Shown: positions 22,145 to 32,126 of the stretch, piece after piece | Layout: every line of letters starts with the position of its first letter | Numbering within the stretch: position 1 is the first letter of the stretch | Assembly: GCA_911728435.2 (NCBI GenBank) | Contig: OU452207.1 | Coordinates: 2,356,001 to 2,420,000, forward strand | Length of the DNA: 64,000 nt | Reading direction: 5' to 3' | From: Apoderus coryli | Taxonomy: Eukaryota; Arthropoda; Insecta; Coleoptera; Attelabidae | The notes under the pieces: generated by a model | Databases searched by the model: none | Told to the model about the DNA's origin: nothing | The model's input: the letters and a program-made list of their open reading frames with translations, nothing else | Position numbers and translations under genes: made by a program

Positions 22145-22561
22145 CACTAGGGCTGCTAAAATCATATCTTGAAATCAGAATCCAATATAAAAAGTAAACC
22201 CGCCTTAATTAATTACGGTCTACCGCAGGGAACCGTGCTAGGGCCCGTATTGTTTTCTCTGTATATAAACGGCCTGCTTGAGAACAAGTACGAAGGAGAT
22301 GTTTCTTCATTTGCCGATGACACGGTTATTTTATATAGGGGGAGAAACTGGAAAGATGTTAAAATAAAGGCTGAAAATGACTTGGTTAAAATTAAAAATT
22401 GGTTCGACAATATGACACTAACAATCAATTTCGATAAGACAAAATATATTTGTTTTACATGTAATGCATCAAAGGCGCCATATTTTGCATCTTTAAAACT
22501 TATCCAGGAAAATACAATTATTGTCATAGAAGAAACAAAAAGCATCAACTATTTAGGCATA
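22145..22561 (+). pseudogene. LINE reverse transcriptase, 5' part of a copy interrupted at 22561
   Basis: LLKSYLEIRIQYKK starts the match, then after a frame change YGLPQGTVLGPVLFSLYING, SFADDTVIL and LTINFDKTKYICF give the RT palm. The frame ends at NYLGI exactly where another LINE begins; the next codons (EIDRNVKWDVH) are found at 23606. Belongs with the copies at 57.9 kb and 62.3 kb by its C-terminal YETRHKKN word. 5'-truncated. Confidence 0.82.
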
Positions 22562-23605
22562 GGGTTCAATATTGGGACCTCTTTTATTTTTAATATACAC
22601 CTCTGATATTTTGAGATCCTTAAATTATTGTAAAATTCAGGCCTTTGCTGACGATACTCAAATCTATTACTCATTTCCCACTAATAATTATATGGAAGCC
22701 CAACAGAACGCCAACGCCGATCTTCATGTATTGTACGCCCTCTCCAGGAATCATAATTTAAAGTTGAATCCATCAAACCTGCTACTGTTTAGCAATAGAA
22801 ATGATGTAGATTTTCTCAAAGAAAATTTTAGAGTTGTAATAAATAGTAATGTTGTCCAATGTGTCAAATCTGCAAGGAACTTGGGTGTGAATATGGATAT
22901 TTCATTGAGATGTCGGGAGCACGTGAAAGGGTTGCTTAGAAAGTCATACGTTACCTTAAAACTCTTGTATTCAAATAAACATATTTTGGGCCGGGGGTTG
23001 CGTCAAACACTATGTGAAGCATTGGTTTTATCTATCTTTAATTATTGTGATATTGTTTACGGTCCTCTGTTGGACAGCATGGATCGTGAACGCACACAAA
23101 AAGAGTTCAGAACTGTTGTGCTAGATTTGTAAATGGTCTTAGAAAGTATGATCGCGTGTCCCAGGTAATCCATGATATGGGCTGGCTGAGAATGGATATT
23201 GAGTCCAGCTAAGTTTAAAATTAATTTTAAGAGATACCTTCTTAATCGATACCATTAATTGATTCTCTTTCTTATTATTTCACTTTTATTCCTTTTAAAT
23301 TTATAGTAGAGTCTTGTCCTTTGAGAGTGGAATCGTGCAATCACAGGGTGATCTTTTTTTTATTTTTTTTTGTTTCGCACACGGTGATTTATAGATAGGC
23401 AAATGATATGGAAGAATAGTGTTAATGTTTTGTATTTGTGTACTATTGTTTAACTCATATTGGTTGCTATTTAGGGTGGAGTAGAGTAGCTCTAAGCTAG
23501 ACTTCGCCCTATCTAGTGACTGTTTTAACTGTGTTATATGTAGGTATAGTGTTATGATATTGTTACTTTCAAAAATAAAGACAATTTATTATTATTATTA
23601 TTATA
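22562..23605 (+). mobile_element. 5'-truncated CR1/Jockey-like LINE inserted within another LINE
   Basis: Begins in the middle of RT at GSILGPLLF (different frame from the host), continues FADDTQIYYSF, LKLNPSNLLLF, LGVNMDISLRC and FNYCDIVYGPLL, then after a frameshift near 23095 VQNCCARFVNGLRKYDRVSQ and a short C-terminus. Ends with AAAAATAAAG and an (ATT)n tail at 23587-23602. The target was codon ATA of NYLGI; ATA appears on both sides (22559-22561 and 23603-23605), a possible 3-bp duplication. Length about 1.04 kb. Confidence 0.85.
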
Positions 23606-24141
23606 GAAATTGATCGTAATGTCAAATGGGATGTTCACAGAAACTCCTTAGTAAAGAAACTTAGAATTCTTGTCTTCAAGTTTCACCAACTAAAATACAT
23701 CCTTAACTGCCCACATCTACGTTTAGCTTATTTTGCGTTAGTGTATCCTCTTCTACAATATGGGATATCGGGATGGGTATCCGCATATCCATGTCATTTA
23801 AAAAAACTAGAAACCATGCAAACCATTTTTCTTAAGATCATATATAATAAAAAGAAAACCTACCCTAGTGATTTGCTTTTCACTGAAAGTCAAATTCTAG
23901 ATATTAATCAAATTTATGTACTGAAAACATTATCATACCAATATAAAAACAGACACAACTTGACTAATATAACACACATGTACGAAACAAGACACAAGAA
24001 AAATACACAAACACGGACAATAAAAGCTTACAAAACTAAAGTACAGAGGTCGATATATTTTTTGGCCCCGTATGTATACCGATTGATACCGAAAGAAATC
24101 AAAGATCAAAGAAACCTTAAGATATTTAAGAAAGAAAAATG
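23606..24141 (+). pseudogene. LINE reverse transcriptase, 3' part of the interrupted copy
   Basis: Resumes the frame broken at 22561 and reads EIDRNVKWDVHRNSLVKKL, LRLAYFALVYPLLQYGISGW, LKKLETMQTIFLKIIYNKK, THMYETRHKKNTQTR and LIPKEIKDQRNLKIF, ending at TGA near 24140. This is the thumb and C-terminal domain of the ORF2 protein. The 3' UTR grades into AT-rich sequence without an obvious tail. Confidence 0.82.
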
Positions 24142-24655
24142 ATAGGCTGGTTGCACTCTAGAAGAAATACTTGTTACAATTTTATAAATTTCAATAGTTT
24201 TCCATTTTGATATTATAAGTAAAATATATCTACAAATTATTGGGAGTAGGGTATATATATATAATAAGTAATATATAAATAAAAAAAAATCCATATAGCA
24301 ATAATGCATCTTTCTCAATTTTGGGTTTTATTAAAGATAGGAGATTTTCAATGTTTGAAATAATCAGATAAATTTTTTGATATTAACAATCCCTTTGAGT
24401 GTTCATTGTTTTTTGGTAAATTGTTTTCAGCGGGTATTGATATTGTTATTGTTGTTGGTATTATTATTATTGTTGATTATGGAAAAATAATTGATCAAGC
24501 TATTGTTTTGAATGTGTTAACATTTTTGAGTTCTATTAAATATAGGGATGTTTTTTTAATGTATTAATTGTTGGAGTATACACATTTTTTTTTATTTTTT
24601 ATTATTTATCTCAATTTTTTTTAGTAGCGCGTTCACAATGCTTTCCCTGTTCGGG
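24142..24655. other. AT-rich DNA with simple (ATT/GTT)n repeats
   Basis: An imperfect trinucleotide run lies at about 24440-24478. Probably the decayed tail of the preceding LINE. No gene seen. Confidence 0.5.
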
Positions 24656-26327
24656 AAAGTAAAAGGAACAGAAAGCCCAGGTTTAAGGTGATTCCCGCAA
24701 TCCTGGAAGAGAGCAATGGTGATGCCGCTGCCCAAAGTTTCAAAACCCACGACCCTAAATGATTTGGGACCGATTAGCATTCTCCCTACAATGTCTAAAA
24801 TTCTAGAAAAGTTAATTGAAAGCCAGCTGTGCTCCTACCTTAATAAGAAAAGTGTATTTCCAAGCGTACAATCAGGATTTAGACCGGGTTATGACTGTGT
24901 CTCAGCCCTTTTAAATATTACTGACGACATTTTGGAAGCCTCGGACAGAGGATAGTTGACGGTGTTGATGCTTGCTGATTTTTCTAAGGCATTTGACACG
25001 CTTGACCACAGCCTGATGAAGTCGATATTAAGATATGTCGGGTTATCGGATTCGTCATTAAGACTTTTTACTGATTATCTTGATGGGAGATCACAAGCAG
25101 TCACTTACAAAAGTAAATTGTCTTCTTTTTTGGAGATTAGTAAGGGAGTTCCACAGGGATCGATACTAGGTCCGCTCTTGTTCACTCTGTACACCTCAAA
25201 TTTTCCATCTGCTTTTATATCATGCCAACAGCATTACTACGCTGACGATACACAGATGTATCTGTCATTCACTCTTGATGAGGCTCCTCAGGCAATTGTA
25301 GCTTTTAATGCGGATTTGTGTGGACTTTCTGCTGCATTGCTTAAAACTCAATCCCGATAAGACAGTTGGCATTTTATTCGGTAGAAGACGGGACAGACAG
25401 ACATTTCTTGAGCTCTATAAAGACGGTTTGAGTTTGGAGGGGAAACCAGTTGAATTTAGGACCGTAGTGAGAAATCTGGGACTCTTAATAGATCAGAACC
25501 TCAGATATGAGGAGTATATTTCAAAACGCATCCAAATTGGATATATGAATCTTAAATTAATATTTCAGCACCGCTCTGTGGTGAGTGTTCCTATAAAAGC
25601 ACAATTATGCAAGCCTTTAGTCTTATCACAACTTAACTACTGCGATGTCATCTACGCTCCATGCATTACGCAGATCTCAAAATCCCGTTTACAGAATTCG
25701 TGTCTTCGCCTGATTTTCGGAATACGGAAATTTCAAAGGATATCTCACACTTTGTCTGCGATCAGATGGCTAAACATGGAAGACCGAAGATACTATCATT
25801 CTATATGTCGTCTTCACAAAATTTTGTGTGACAAATCTCCACCCTATTTGTACTAGAAAATAAGATACCGCACAGATGTTCATAATATAAATGTATAAAT
25901 GCCCTTACCCCACCTGTTCACTCTACGGAAATGTGTAAACGATCTTTCTCCTACATTATAACGAAATACATGAATGAACTCTCATATTTAAGATTTAATA
26001 ACATTATCAAAAAATTTATTTAGAATTAAATTACATAAGATGCTAATTTTTAAACCAAATTTGAGTTAGAAACGTTCATGTATTTTTTTGGCTTTTTTGA
26101 TTGGATTAATGAGCTTTGAGTTGTACCTAGTTTTTTATTGTTTATTTTATAATTTTATGTTATTATTATTGTATGTTTCAAAAAAAAATATTGTAATGAT
26201 TTTACTTTGGTAGCAAATTTTTTTTTGTAACGTTATGTTATATTTTCAGGATTAGCTGAATAGAACAGTGACATCTGCCACTGTACTGAAACTCGCCCTT
26301 TAATAACGTCCTTTATTATTATTATTA
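24656..26327 (+). mobile_element. CR1/Jockey-like LINE, 5'-truncated
   Basis: Starts in the RT fingers and ends with a 3' UTR and (ATT)5 tail at 26312-26327. Its RT words (YADDTQMYLSF, LNYCDVIYAP, LQNSCLRLIFGIRKFQRISH) match the insert at 22562, so both belong to one clade. Confidence 0.85.
24704..25990 (+). pseudogene. LINE reverse transcriptase with one stop and one frameshift
   Basis: SWKRAMVMPLPKVSKPTTLN and GPISILPTMSKILEKL are the fingers; an in-frame TAG at 24953-24955 follows. The same frame continues MLADFSKAFDTLDHSLMKS, SKGVPQGSILGPLLF and YYADDTQMYLS to about 25325, where the frame shifts to LKLNPDKTVGILFG and runs to a TAG at 25854. Short C-terminal pieces (MCKRSFSYIITKYMNELS) continue beyond with more damage. 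Endonuclease missing. Inactive. Confidence 0.85.
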
Positions 26328-26369
26328 AAGTTAGGTTTAACGGTTTGTTAGTCCTGTACACGACGGAAA

Positions 26370-26765
26370 GCAGACAATTAGTTGTGCTATGGTATGATAT
26401 GTAGCAAAACAGTTTATACATAGTCCAACATTACACTTGTTACACATAGTTCTGCCGAATGATTTACATCCCTGCCCGGCACAACGTCTTCTCTAGCAGG
26501 TAACAACTAGGTGAGGCCATCTATCATGTCTTACATCAGCAAGAACATTTTTTCAAAGGTTGATTTGCCCTGCAACTTTAGGAGGTGTAGCATATTTTTT
26601 TAAATATACTTGGACAATCTCTCTTCTGAAGTCCAAATTGGAAATTTTTCTGGAAAGAAACCAAGCATTTTGTGTTGCAGTATCCAACAACCAAGTGAAT
26701 CGGTCAGTACCATTTTTTTGCTCTGATTCCAATTTCGCAAAACCATAGTAATAATGTAGAATACT
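26370..26765 (-). pseudogene. C-terminal part of a piggyBac-like transposase
   Basis: On the minus strand, FTWLLDTATQNAWFLSRK leads to LDFRREIVQVYLKKY and then, after one stop, to the cysteine-rich end RRCAGQGCKSFGRTMCNKC, LCINCF and a YH pair. Conserved Cys pairs, KCNVGLC and CFxxYH are the hallmark of the C-terminal zinc-binding domain that lets PGBD/piggyBac transposases bind ends. The catalytic Asp region is not seen upstream (26.77-27.5 kb). One or two stop codons interrupt this piece. It is a truncated relic; no TTAA-flanked ends could be matched. Confidence 0.75.
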
Positions 26766-28240
26766 TGTTTATATTTTCCCTAGGAAACGCCCACGGATAC
26801 CATATAGTATCAGCAAGGTTTAAGGCACTATGGAATCTGATATATTCATTACACCCAAAAAATACATATATACGCTTAAACTATAACTTTTTGACAACAA
26901 TTTGATGTCTATAATGTGTTTTACATTAATAAACTGAATTTTTAAAATGTGCTCACTTCCAGCGGATGTCCATATTTTCTAATACAAGAATTTTACCACA
27001 TAAAAAAAATTCAAATCTGTATAAACCACTATTTATGAGTTCAAACGACTACTAAGTAAATTAGTTGTCGCGTTCCCGTCACGATTTGTCATGACAAATA
27101 AATCTGGTTGAGAATTTAATCGAGGCATCTTCAGAAAGCAGACAATTATCTAATTTACACAACTCCCGCTGAGGATCCAACAATGTGTACACCTATTTAA
27201 AATTGAAAAAATGTTTGTCAGCTTTAACAAATCTCATAACATCAACTGAAAACTTTGAAATAAATTGGATTATTACACAAAAGAAAAAAAATATAAAAAT
27301 GGTATAACATCAAAACCAGCCAATGGTCCATGTTTCTTTCACATACCCAGTTTTTCTTTTTCCACATTTTTCGCAGAGATAAATTATGCACCCTCTGAAA
27401 CAGTAAATTTTCATCGTTGTTCACTTTTTTAAGATCAAGCAAAACGTTTGTCAAGTTCACAATGGCATTTTTCATTAAAATATTATTATGTTAGATGTAT
27501 CCCTGCGAGGGTATTCTTCATTTTTATTATTACTTGTGAGTTATTCTACAACTTCAACCTATGGTTCTTTTGCTGTGTTTGGTTGTTTAGTAAACGCAGT
27601 TAGTTAGAGAAAAGTAAGCGAAGTATAACGCTAGGAAAAAGATAAATTTATGTATTTAAGTTTTAAAACACTTCGACCCATTTAGAAGTACAAGAAAACT
27701 TGTTGGTTCTAGGAGCATTGGATCGCCTTCAGCAGTTTTTTCAAATTGTGTATTTTTTATGTGTACATATATATATCAATAAATAATCTACACATATAGT
27801 TCAGCCCAGTTTTGACTAAATACCTACTATAAATATATTAGATAGGTATTTTAAATCTGCTAGCCTAAAAATGGCTGCCTATAATATAATTGTCATCATA
27901 GGTGACGTTATTTTTTAGAACTACCATATCTCTCTATTTGAAACTCGTTGGTGTTAAATTAATGTACTTTAAATTGTTTTATTTGTGGATAGTCAGTACA
28001 ACGCATAATTTGTTGTATTTGTGGACACCCTGTCATCTACCGCAAACACACATTATCACTTAATTACCCATATGTCGTTTTCGTGTCACCACACAGATAA
28101 CCATTTATTTACCTACATTTTTCATTTATTATCTGCAAGCCTCCATAGCAGCATATCATAGGCGCATGAACCTACCCAATCATACCACATGAAACACAGG
28201 TTCAAACCCAACACATCACTACTTTTTTTAACCTTCTTAC
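26766..28240. other. AT-rich DNA following the piggyBac remnant
   Basis: Both strands read. A minus-strand frame at 27242-27475 is Lys/Asn-rich without motif. One GGACACCCTGT word lies at 28023-28033. No gene supported. Confidence 0.4.
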
Positions 28241-28247
28241 TTCAGGC

Positions 28248-28332
28248 GCCCCCCTCCTGACTCCCAACACCCGACGCATGCGCCCCCCTCCTGACTCCCA
28301 ACACCCGTCACCTGTCACCTGTCACCTGTCAC
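28248..28332. repeat. GC-rich short tandem repeats
   Basis: A 31-bp unit beginning GCGCCCCCCTCCTGACTC is present twice in tandem from 28249, followed by CACCTGT repeats (7-bp unit, about three copies, 28307-28332). The patch is far more GC-rich than its surroundings. Confidence 0.85.
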
Positions 28333-28509
28333 ATACTCCTTATCGCCAGCTGTGCTTGTGACGTCACACCAGGATGACGTCATTTCCTGAGGGGGAACCG
28401 GCTTTGCTCTTCTACTGACGTGTTCTTTACACCGACTTTGATCTGATAGATCTTTCTTTGCTGCTGGCTAAGTTGGAGATCTTACCTGTTTGAATTTGTA
28501 GATTATGAT

Positions 28510-28590
28510 GGTTTTAGATCCCCCAGAACTCTGGCGTGCCTAGGACCTCTAATGTTTAATTTATTTTGCAATGATTTTATACATAAGAGT
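28510..28590 (+). pseudogene. isolated reverse transcriptase palm fragment
   Basis: The plus strand reads CLGPLMFNLFCNDFI, a decayed form of the conserved GP-L-F-ND block of LINE RTs. It precedes a better preserved LINE at 28655 but is not collinear with it, so it is a separate scrap. Confidence 0.5.
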
Positions 28591-28654
28591 CAATAAATTG
28601 CAGGATGATCTTAAGATTCTTCATCGGTCTGGGATCGATGTGATTTATACAGTC

Positions 28655-29785
28655 TGCGGATTGATGCGATTTATACAGATTTTTCAAAGGCTTTCGATAA
28701 GCTGGTTCATTCGCTTGTCCTACGGAAAATGTCGAGGTTGAATTTTCATGAGTATCTTCTAACGTTTTTTGCCTCCTACTTGTCTGATCGACAATACTAT
28801 GTCGAATACAATGGTCACAAATCGGAAACTTTCACACCCACCAGCGGAGCGCCTCAGGGCAGCTGTTTGGCACCATTAATATTTTCAATTTTCATTAATG
28901 ACATATCCCAGGAACTTACAAGCAACCATTTGATGTTTGCAGACGATCTGAAGTTGTATCGTGTTATTCGAGACACTTCGGATTGCGTATTGTTGCAGCG
29001 CGACTTATCTAAGCTTGAAGATTGGTGTAACTATAATAAATTGCCTTTAAATATTAATAAATGTAAGTTTGTCATATTTTCGAAATCGCAAACTGTTTTT
29101 GAATATCGCTATCAGCTCACTCACTGCGCTTGAGTGTTGTGATGTTCTCAGGAATCTTGGAGTTTGCGTCGACACTGAATTGTCATTTAATTATCATATT
29201 CAAAGTATTACCCGAGATGCACTACGCATGCTTGGATTTTTGTTTCGTGTTACCAAAGATTTTAGTGATATTGAATGTATAGCTAATTTGTATTGTGCTC
29301 TGGTAAGATCTAAGCTTGAGTAGGCATCTATAATATGGTCTCCCATTTACCAATATCATGCAGGACACATTGAATACATACAGCGCAAATTCCTTAAATA
29401 TTTAGCGTTTAAAATTGACGGTAGATTCCCATGTAGAGGATTCGATCATTGAGCACTGCTCGATCGCTGTGTGGCATGCGAAACCATTTGATTTCGCTGG
29501 CTGCTCGCAGAATGTATGCCGGACAACTCTTTCTGTTTAAGATTATAAACAGATTGGTGGACTGTTCAAACCTACTCCGATCGTTGAATTTTAACATACC
29601 GCGCCCATCTACGAGGAGTAGCAGACTATTTCACGTTCCTGTTTTTCTCACTAACTATGAATTCAAAGCACCACTACTTCGAGCATGCCACACATGTAAT
29701 ATAGAAGGATTTAGTCAAGAAATTAACTATTTCAATGAGCCTGTAAGATCTTTCTGCGCTCAATTGTCTCTATTATTATTATAAA
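28655..29785 (+). pseudogene. Jockey-type LINE reverse transcriptase, 5'-truncated and broken
   Basis: Starts at IYTDFSKAFDKLVHSLVL, then SGAPQGSCLAPLIFSIF, LMFADDLKLYRV and LPLNINKCKFVIFSK. A frameshift near 29105 leads to LGVCVDTELSFNYH and ALVRSKLE, then TAG at 29321-29323, IQRKFLKYLAFKIDGRFP, a TGA near 29450, and finally IINRLVDCSNLLRSLNFNIP and APLLRACHTCN to TAA at 29782-29784. The order and the C-terminal signature match the copies at 3.7 kb and 10-16 kb. No ATT tail is preserved. Confidence 0.85.
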
Positions 29786-29825
29786 ATGTAACATTGTTTC
29801 TTTCACTCAGTTGAGAAGTCCTCTG

Positions 29826-30114
29826 CTACATGAATACTCCCAGTATGGTGAGGCTCTCAATAGGTTGCACGAGATTAGGGATTTGGGGGTTACATTTGAT
29901 GATGAACACACAACACATCTCAAACAATGGCGAAAAGAGCAACAAGTTGGTACGTGCGGTCGGTAAGTAAAAGCTAGAACCATAATTATGCCTTCTCGTA
30001 TTGGGAGTCTGAAAAGGTATCATTGAATGTAAGTCAGGAAGAACAGGAGTGAGGCCAAGAAGTTCATTATGGCGAAATCCCATGGTTGGATACACTCTGT
30101 CACACTTAAACCAC
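29826..30114 (-). pseudogene. C-terminal part of a minus-strand Jockey-type LINE, cut by the gypsy insertion
   Basis: The minus strand reads WFKCDRVYPTMGFRHNELL, MIPFQTPNTRRHNYGSSFYL and ARTNLLLFSPLFEMC, the clade's C-terminal signature. Its N-terminal neighbour lies at 36297-37015 beyond the LTR element; removing 30115-36300 restores the frame through Trp-Phe-Lys-Cys. Some internal residues of the signature have been lost. Confidence 0.82.
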
Positions 30115-30389
30115 TGTAATATGGTACGTACACCCTGTAGAGTAAGTATTTGTTTAAATTTTATATGTTTATAAATATTTAAATAAATGTTATTAGTTGT
30201 AAGCAAAATATGTTTTGGACAAAAATTAGGACAAGGGACGATGACTGAAGAACAGAACAGAACGACAGACGATACGAACTACACGTAATTAATTAATAAA
30301 GAAAATATAAATGATGTAGTCTGTCTTTAATTTATAAAGTAACGTTATGGAACATTACAAGTTCCCAAATCAAATATAAATTTATTACA
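30115..30389 (+). repeat. 5' LTR, 275 bp
   Basis: Starts TGTAATATGG and ends TTTATTACA, with TGTAAT/ATTACA inverted termini. An AATAAA signal at 30295-30300 could serve for transcript 3' ends in the downstream copy. No clear TATA box is singled out among many AT-rich words. Confidence 0.95.
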
Positions 30390-30404
30390 TGGCGATCCTG
30401 CCAG
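30390..30404 (+). promoter_or_regulatory. primer-binding site
   Basis: TGGCGATCCTGCCAG directly abuts the 5' LTR and starts with TGG, complementary to the CCA end of a tRNA. The tRNA species cannot be decided by eye. Confidence 0.7.
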
Positions 30405-30451
30405 CCCTTTTTCATTATTTTATTTAAAAATATAATATCAGATATGGCATA

Positions 30452-30706
30452 ATGGGCACTAAGCAATCAAAAGACCAAGTTGTGATAGCGCAAACTGCAA
30501 GTGGAGATGCAGCAGCAAATTTAAATCATGGATTGACATTGGCAGAATGGTTGTTAATAATTTTAGTAGTAATGGTATTGTTGGGTTTGGTATATGTATT
30601 GATGGAAAGGTATAAAAAGGGTATGAAACGAACAATAAGACGAGAAATTAATAAGCACGAATTAAGAAAATCCCTAAATATATTAAATCAAGAAGATCAG
30701 GTATGA
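30452..30706 (+). CDS. small myristoylation-motif membrane protein of the gypsy element (84 aa)
   Basis: An ATG-started frame between the primer-binding site and gag. The N-terminus MGTKQSKDQ fits a myristoylation consensus (Gly2, small residue at 6, basic residues), and residues 33-51 (WLLIILVVMVLLGLVYVL) form a strong transmembrane helix. The remaining 30 residues are highly basic (KKGMKRTIRREINKHELRK). It is followed by TGA at 30704-30706 and a 240-base gap before gag. It is not gag, PR, RT, IN or a known env by sequence. A membrane-associated accessory role is inferred only from these features. Intactness in a young copy argues it is a real gene rather than a chance frame. Confidence 0.65.
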   Translation: MGTKQSKDQVVIAQTASGDAAANLNHGLTLAEWLLIILVVMVLLGLVYVLMERYKKGMKRTIRREINKHELRKSLNILNQEDQV

Positions 30707-30947
30707 AAATTCAAATCACTGTATATACAATAAAGTTGATGACCTATGGAATGTGCAACGTGTGCATCGACCCAGTGTTTTAATTTATGTGGACTATTAT
30801 AGGTATACGTGTAATTTGTTTATGTACTCATATTTTATTAAATTTAGTAACAATTTTAAATATTTAAGTAGATATTTTAAATTTAATTTTTGGTATATAA
30901 ATATAATACATTTTTTTTAACATACTAAATAAGCTTCAATACCTTGG

Positions 30948-32126
30948 ATGGCTATTAATAAAATTTCGGAAATTTACCAATCTTTATTACAAATTAGATC
31001 AAAAGTAAGTAAATATAATATAGATAGGAGACCGAAAAAAGTTGACGAAGCAAGAGCTATATATTCTAATTTATCTAAAGAAATACAAATTATTAATAAA
31101 CAAGCTGAAAAATCTGAAATAGGATGTTCTGAAATAACTGAAATAAAAGACTTACTTTCAAAAACTAAATCCCTTTATAACGAAATTTTACAATTTGATA
31201 GAAACGAGGAAGTTAACATTTCTGAACCGAAAATGACTTCTTTTGATATAAAAACTGCTGTTAGTCTTTTACCTAGCATGGACGATTATGAAGAAACCAC
31301 GAAAAAACTAATTGATGCTGTAGAGTTGTATGATTCTATGTTAGATCCTGAAGGTAAGCAATTGTTAATCAATTTTATTTTAAAAACACGCTTATCCAGT
31401 GGTGCAAAATTAAGACTAAATCAGAATTACACTACTATCGCGGCTTTAATTAACGACATGAAATCATATCTTCTTACACGTCAATCAGATACAGCACTTC
31501 AAGCAAAATTATATCGCGCAAAACAAGGCGAAAAATCTATTGAGGAATTTGGAAAGGAATTGGAAGACTTGTTTGTAAATTTAACAATATCGCAAGCGAA
31601 TGGTAACGCCGACTCTTATTCTGTTTTAAAACCCATAAATGAAAAGGTAGCTATTAAAAGGTTTGCTGATGGTTTGAGAAATCAGAGGCTAAGTACAATA
31701 GTGGCATCTAGAAATTTTCTGTTCCTGAAGGATGCAATCAGATCTGCAATAGATGAGGAAACAACTACAATACGAAGTTCTCCGCAAATGTTTAGAGTTT
31801 CCGCAAGAGGTAGGCAACATGTTCCGCGTGGAAATTTTCGCCCTAGAACCGGTGGCCGTAATATTTCACAAAACAATATCCAAAATCGACATTTCTATAA
31901 TCAAAATAACACCCGTACAACAAATCATAATAATCAGCATTATAATAATAATAATAATAGAAATTTTAGACAACAAGTTTATAGAGGTAATAGGAGAGGT
32001 TCAAGGTCAGCGTCACATAATGTACGACTTGCACAACAAAATATCATTACTCTAGATCAAGATTCCTTATTTCAGGAAACAACAGAATTAGTTCCAAGTA
32101 CTTCTAATGATTTTTTTCGTGCCTAA
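30948..32126 (+). CDS. gag: gag of the gypsy element (392 aa)
   Basis: Encodes the structural protein that would assemble into particles and bind element RNA. The ATG at 30948 opens an uninterrupted frame to TAA 32124-32126. Residues about 1-100 are charged and probably coiled coil; 110-280 resemble a capsid region of Ty3/gypsy Gag (YRAKQGEKSIEEFGKEL, then INEKVAIKRFADGLRNQRLS). The C-terminus has no CCHC zinc knuckle; it is instead rich in Arg-Gly and Asn (RGNFRPRTGGR, HYNNNNNRNFRQQ), a plausible alternative RNA-binding tail. It overlaps pol by 20 bases in another frame. Identification rests on position and composition. Confidence 0.85.
   Translation: MAINKISEIYQSLLQIRSKVSKYNIDRRPKKVDEARAIYSNLSKEIQIINKQAEKSEIGCSEITEIKDLLSKTKSLYNEILQFDRNEEVNISEPKMTSFDIKTAVSLLPSMDDYEETTKKLIDAVELYDSMLDPEGKQLLINFILKTRLSSGAKLRLNQNYTTIAALINDMKSYLLTRQSDTALQAKLYRAKQGEKSIEEFGKELEDLFVNLTISQANGNADSYSVLKPINEKVAIKRFADGLRNQRLSTIVASRNFLFLKDAIRSAIDEETTTIRSSPQMFRVSARGRQHVPRGNFRPRTGGRNISQNNIQNRHFYNQNNTRTTNHNNQHYNNNNNRNFRQQVYRGNRRGSRSASHNVRLAQQNIITLDQDSLFQETTELVPSTSNDFFRA
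32104..32126 (+). promoter_or_regulatory. gag-pol junction with a run of seven T
   Basis: The gag frame ends AAT GAT TTT TTT CGT GCC TAA; the pol frame, one base later, starts ATG ATT TTT TTC. The T7 run and the overlapping ATG make both programmed frameshifting (+1 or -2) and termination-reinitiation possible. The pol frame is closed by a TAG about 20 bases upstream, so any shift must occur in this short window. Confidence 0.55.

Noticed and set aside
22213..22548. 111-codon minus-strand frame
   Set aside because: Antisense shadow of the reverse transcriptase on the plus strand.
30390..30404. Assigning the primer-binding site to a specific tRNA
   Set aside because: The 15 bases cannot be matched to a tRNA with confidence by eye.
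31682..32055. Frames antisense to and overlapping gag
   Set aside because: Shadows of the Asn- and Arg-rich gag C-terminus; low complexity.
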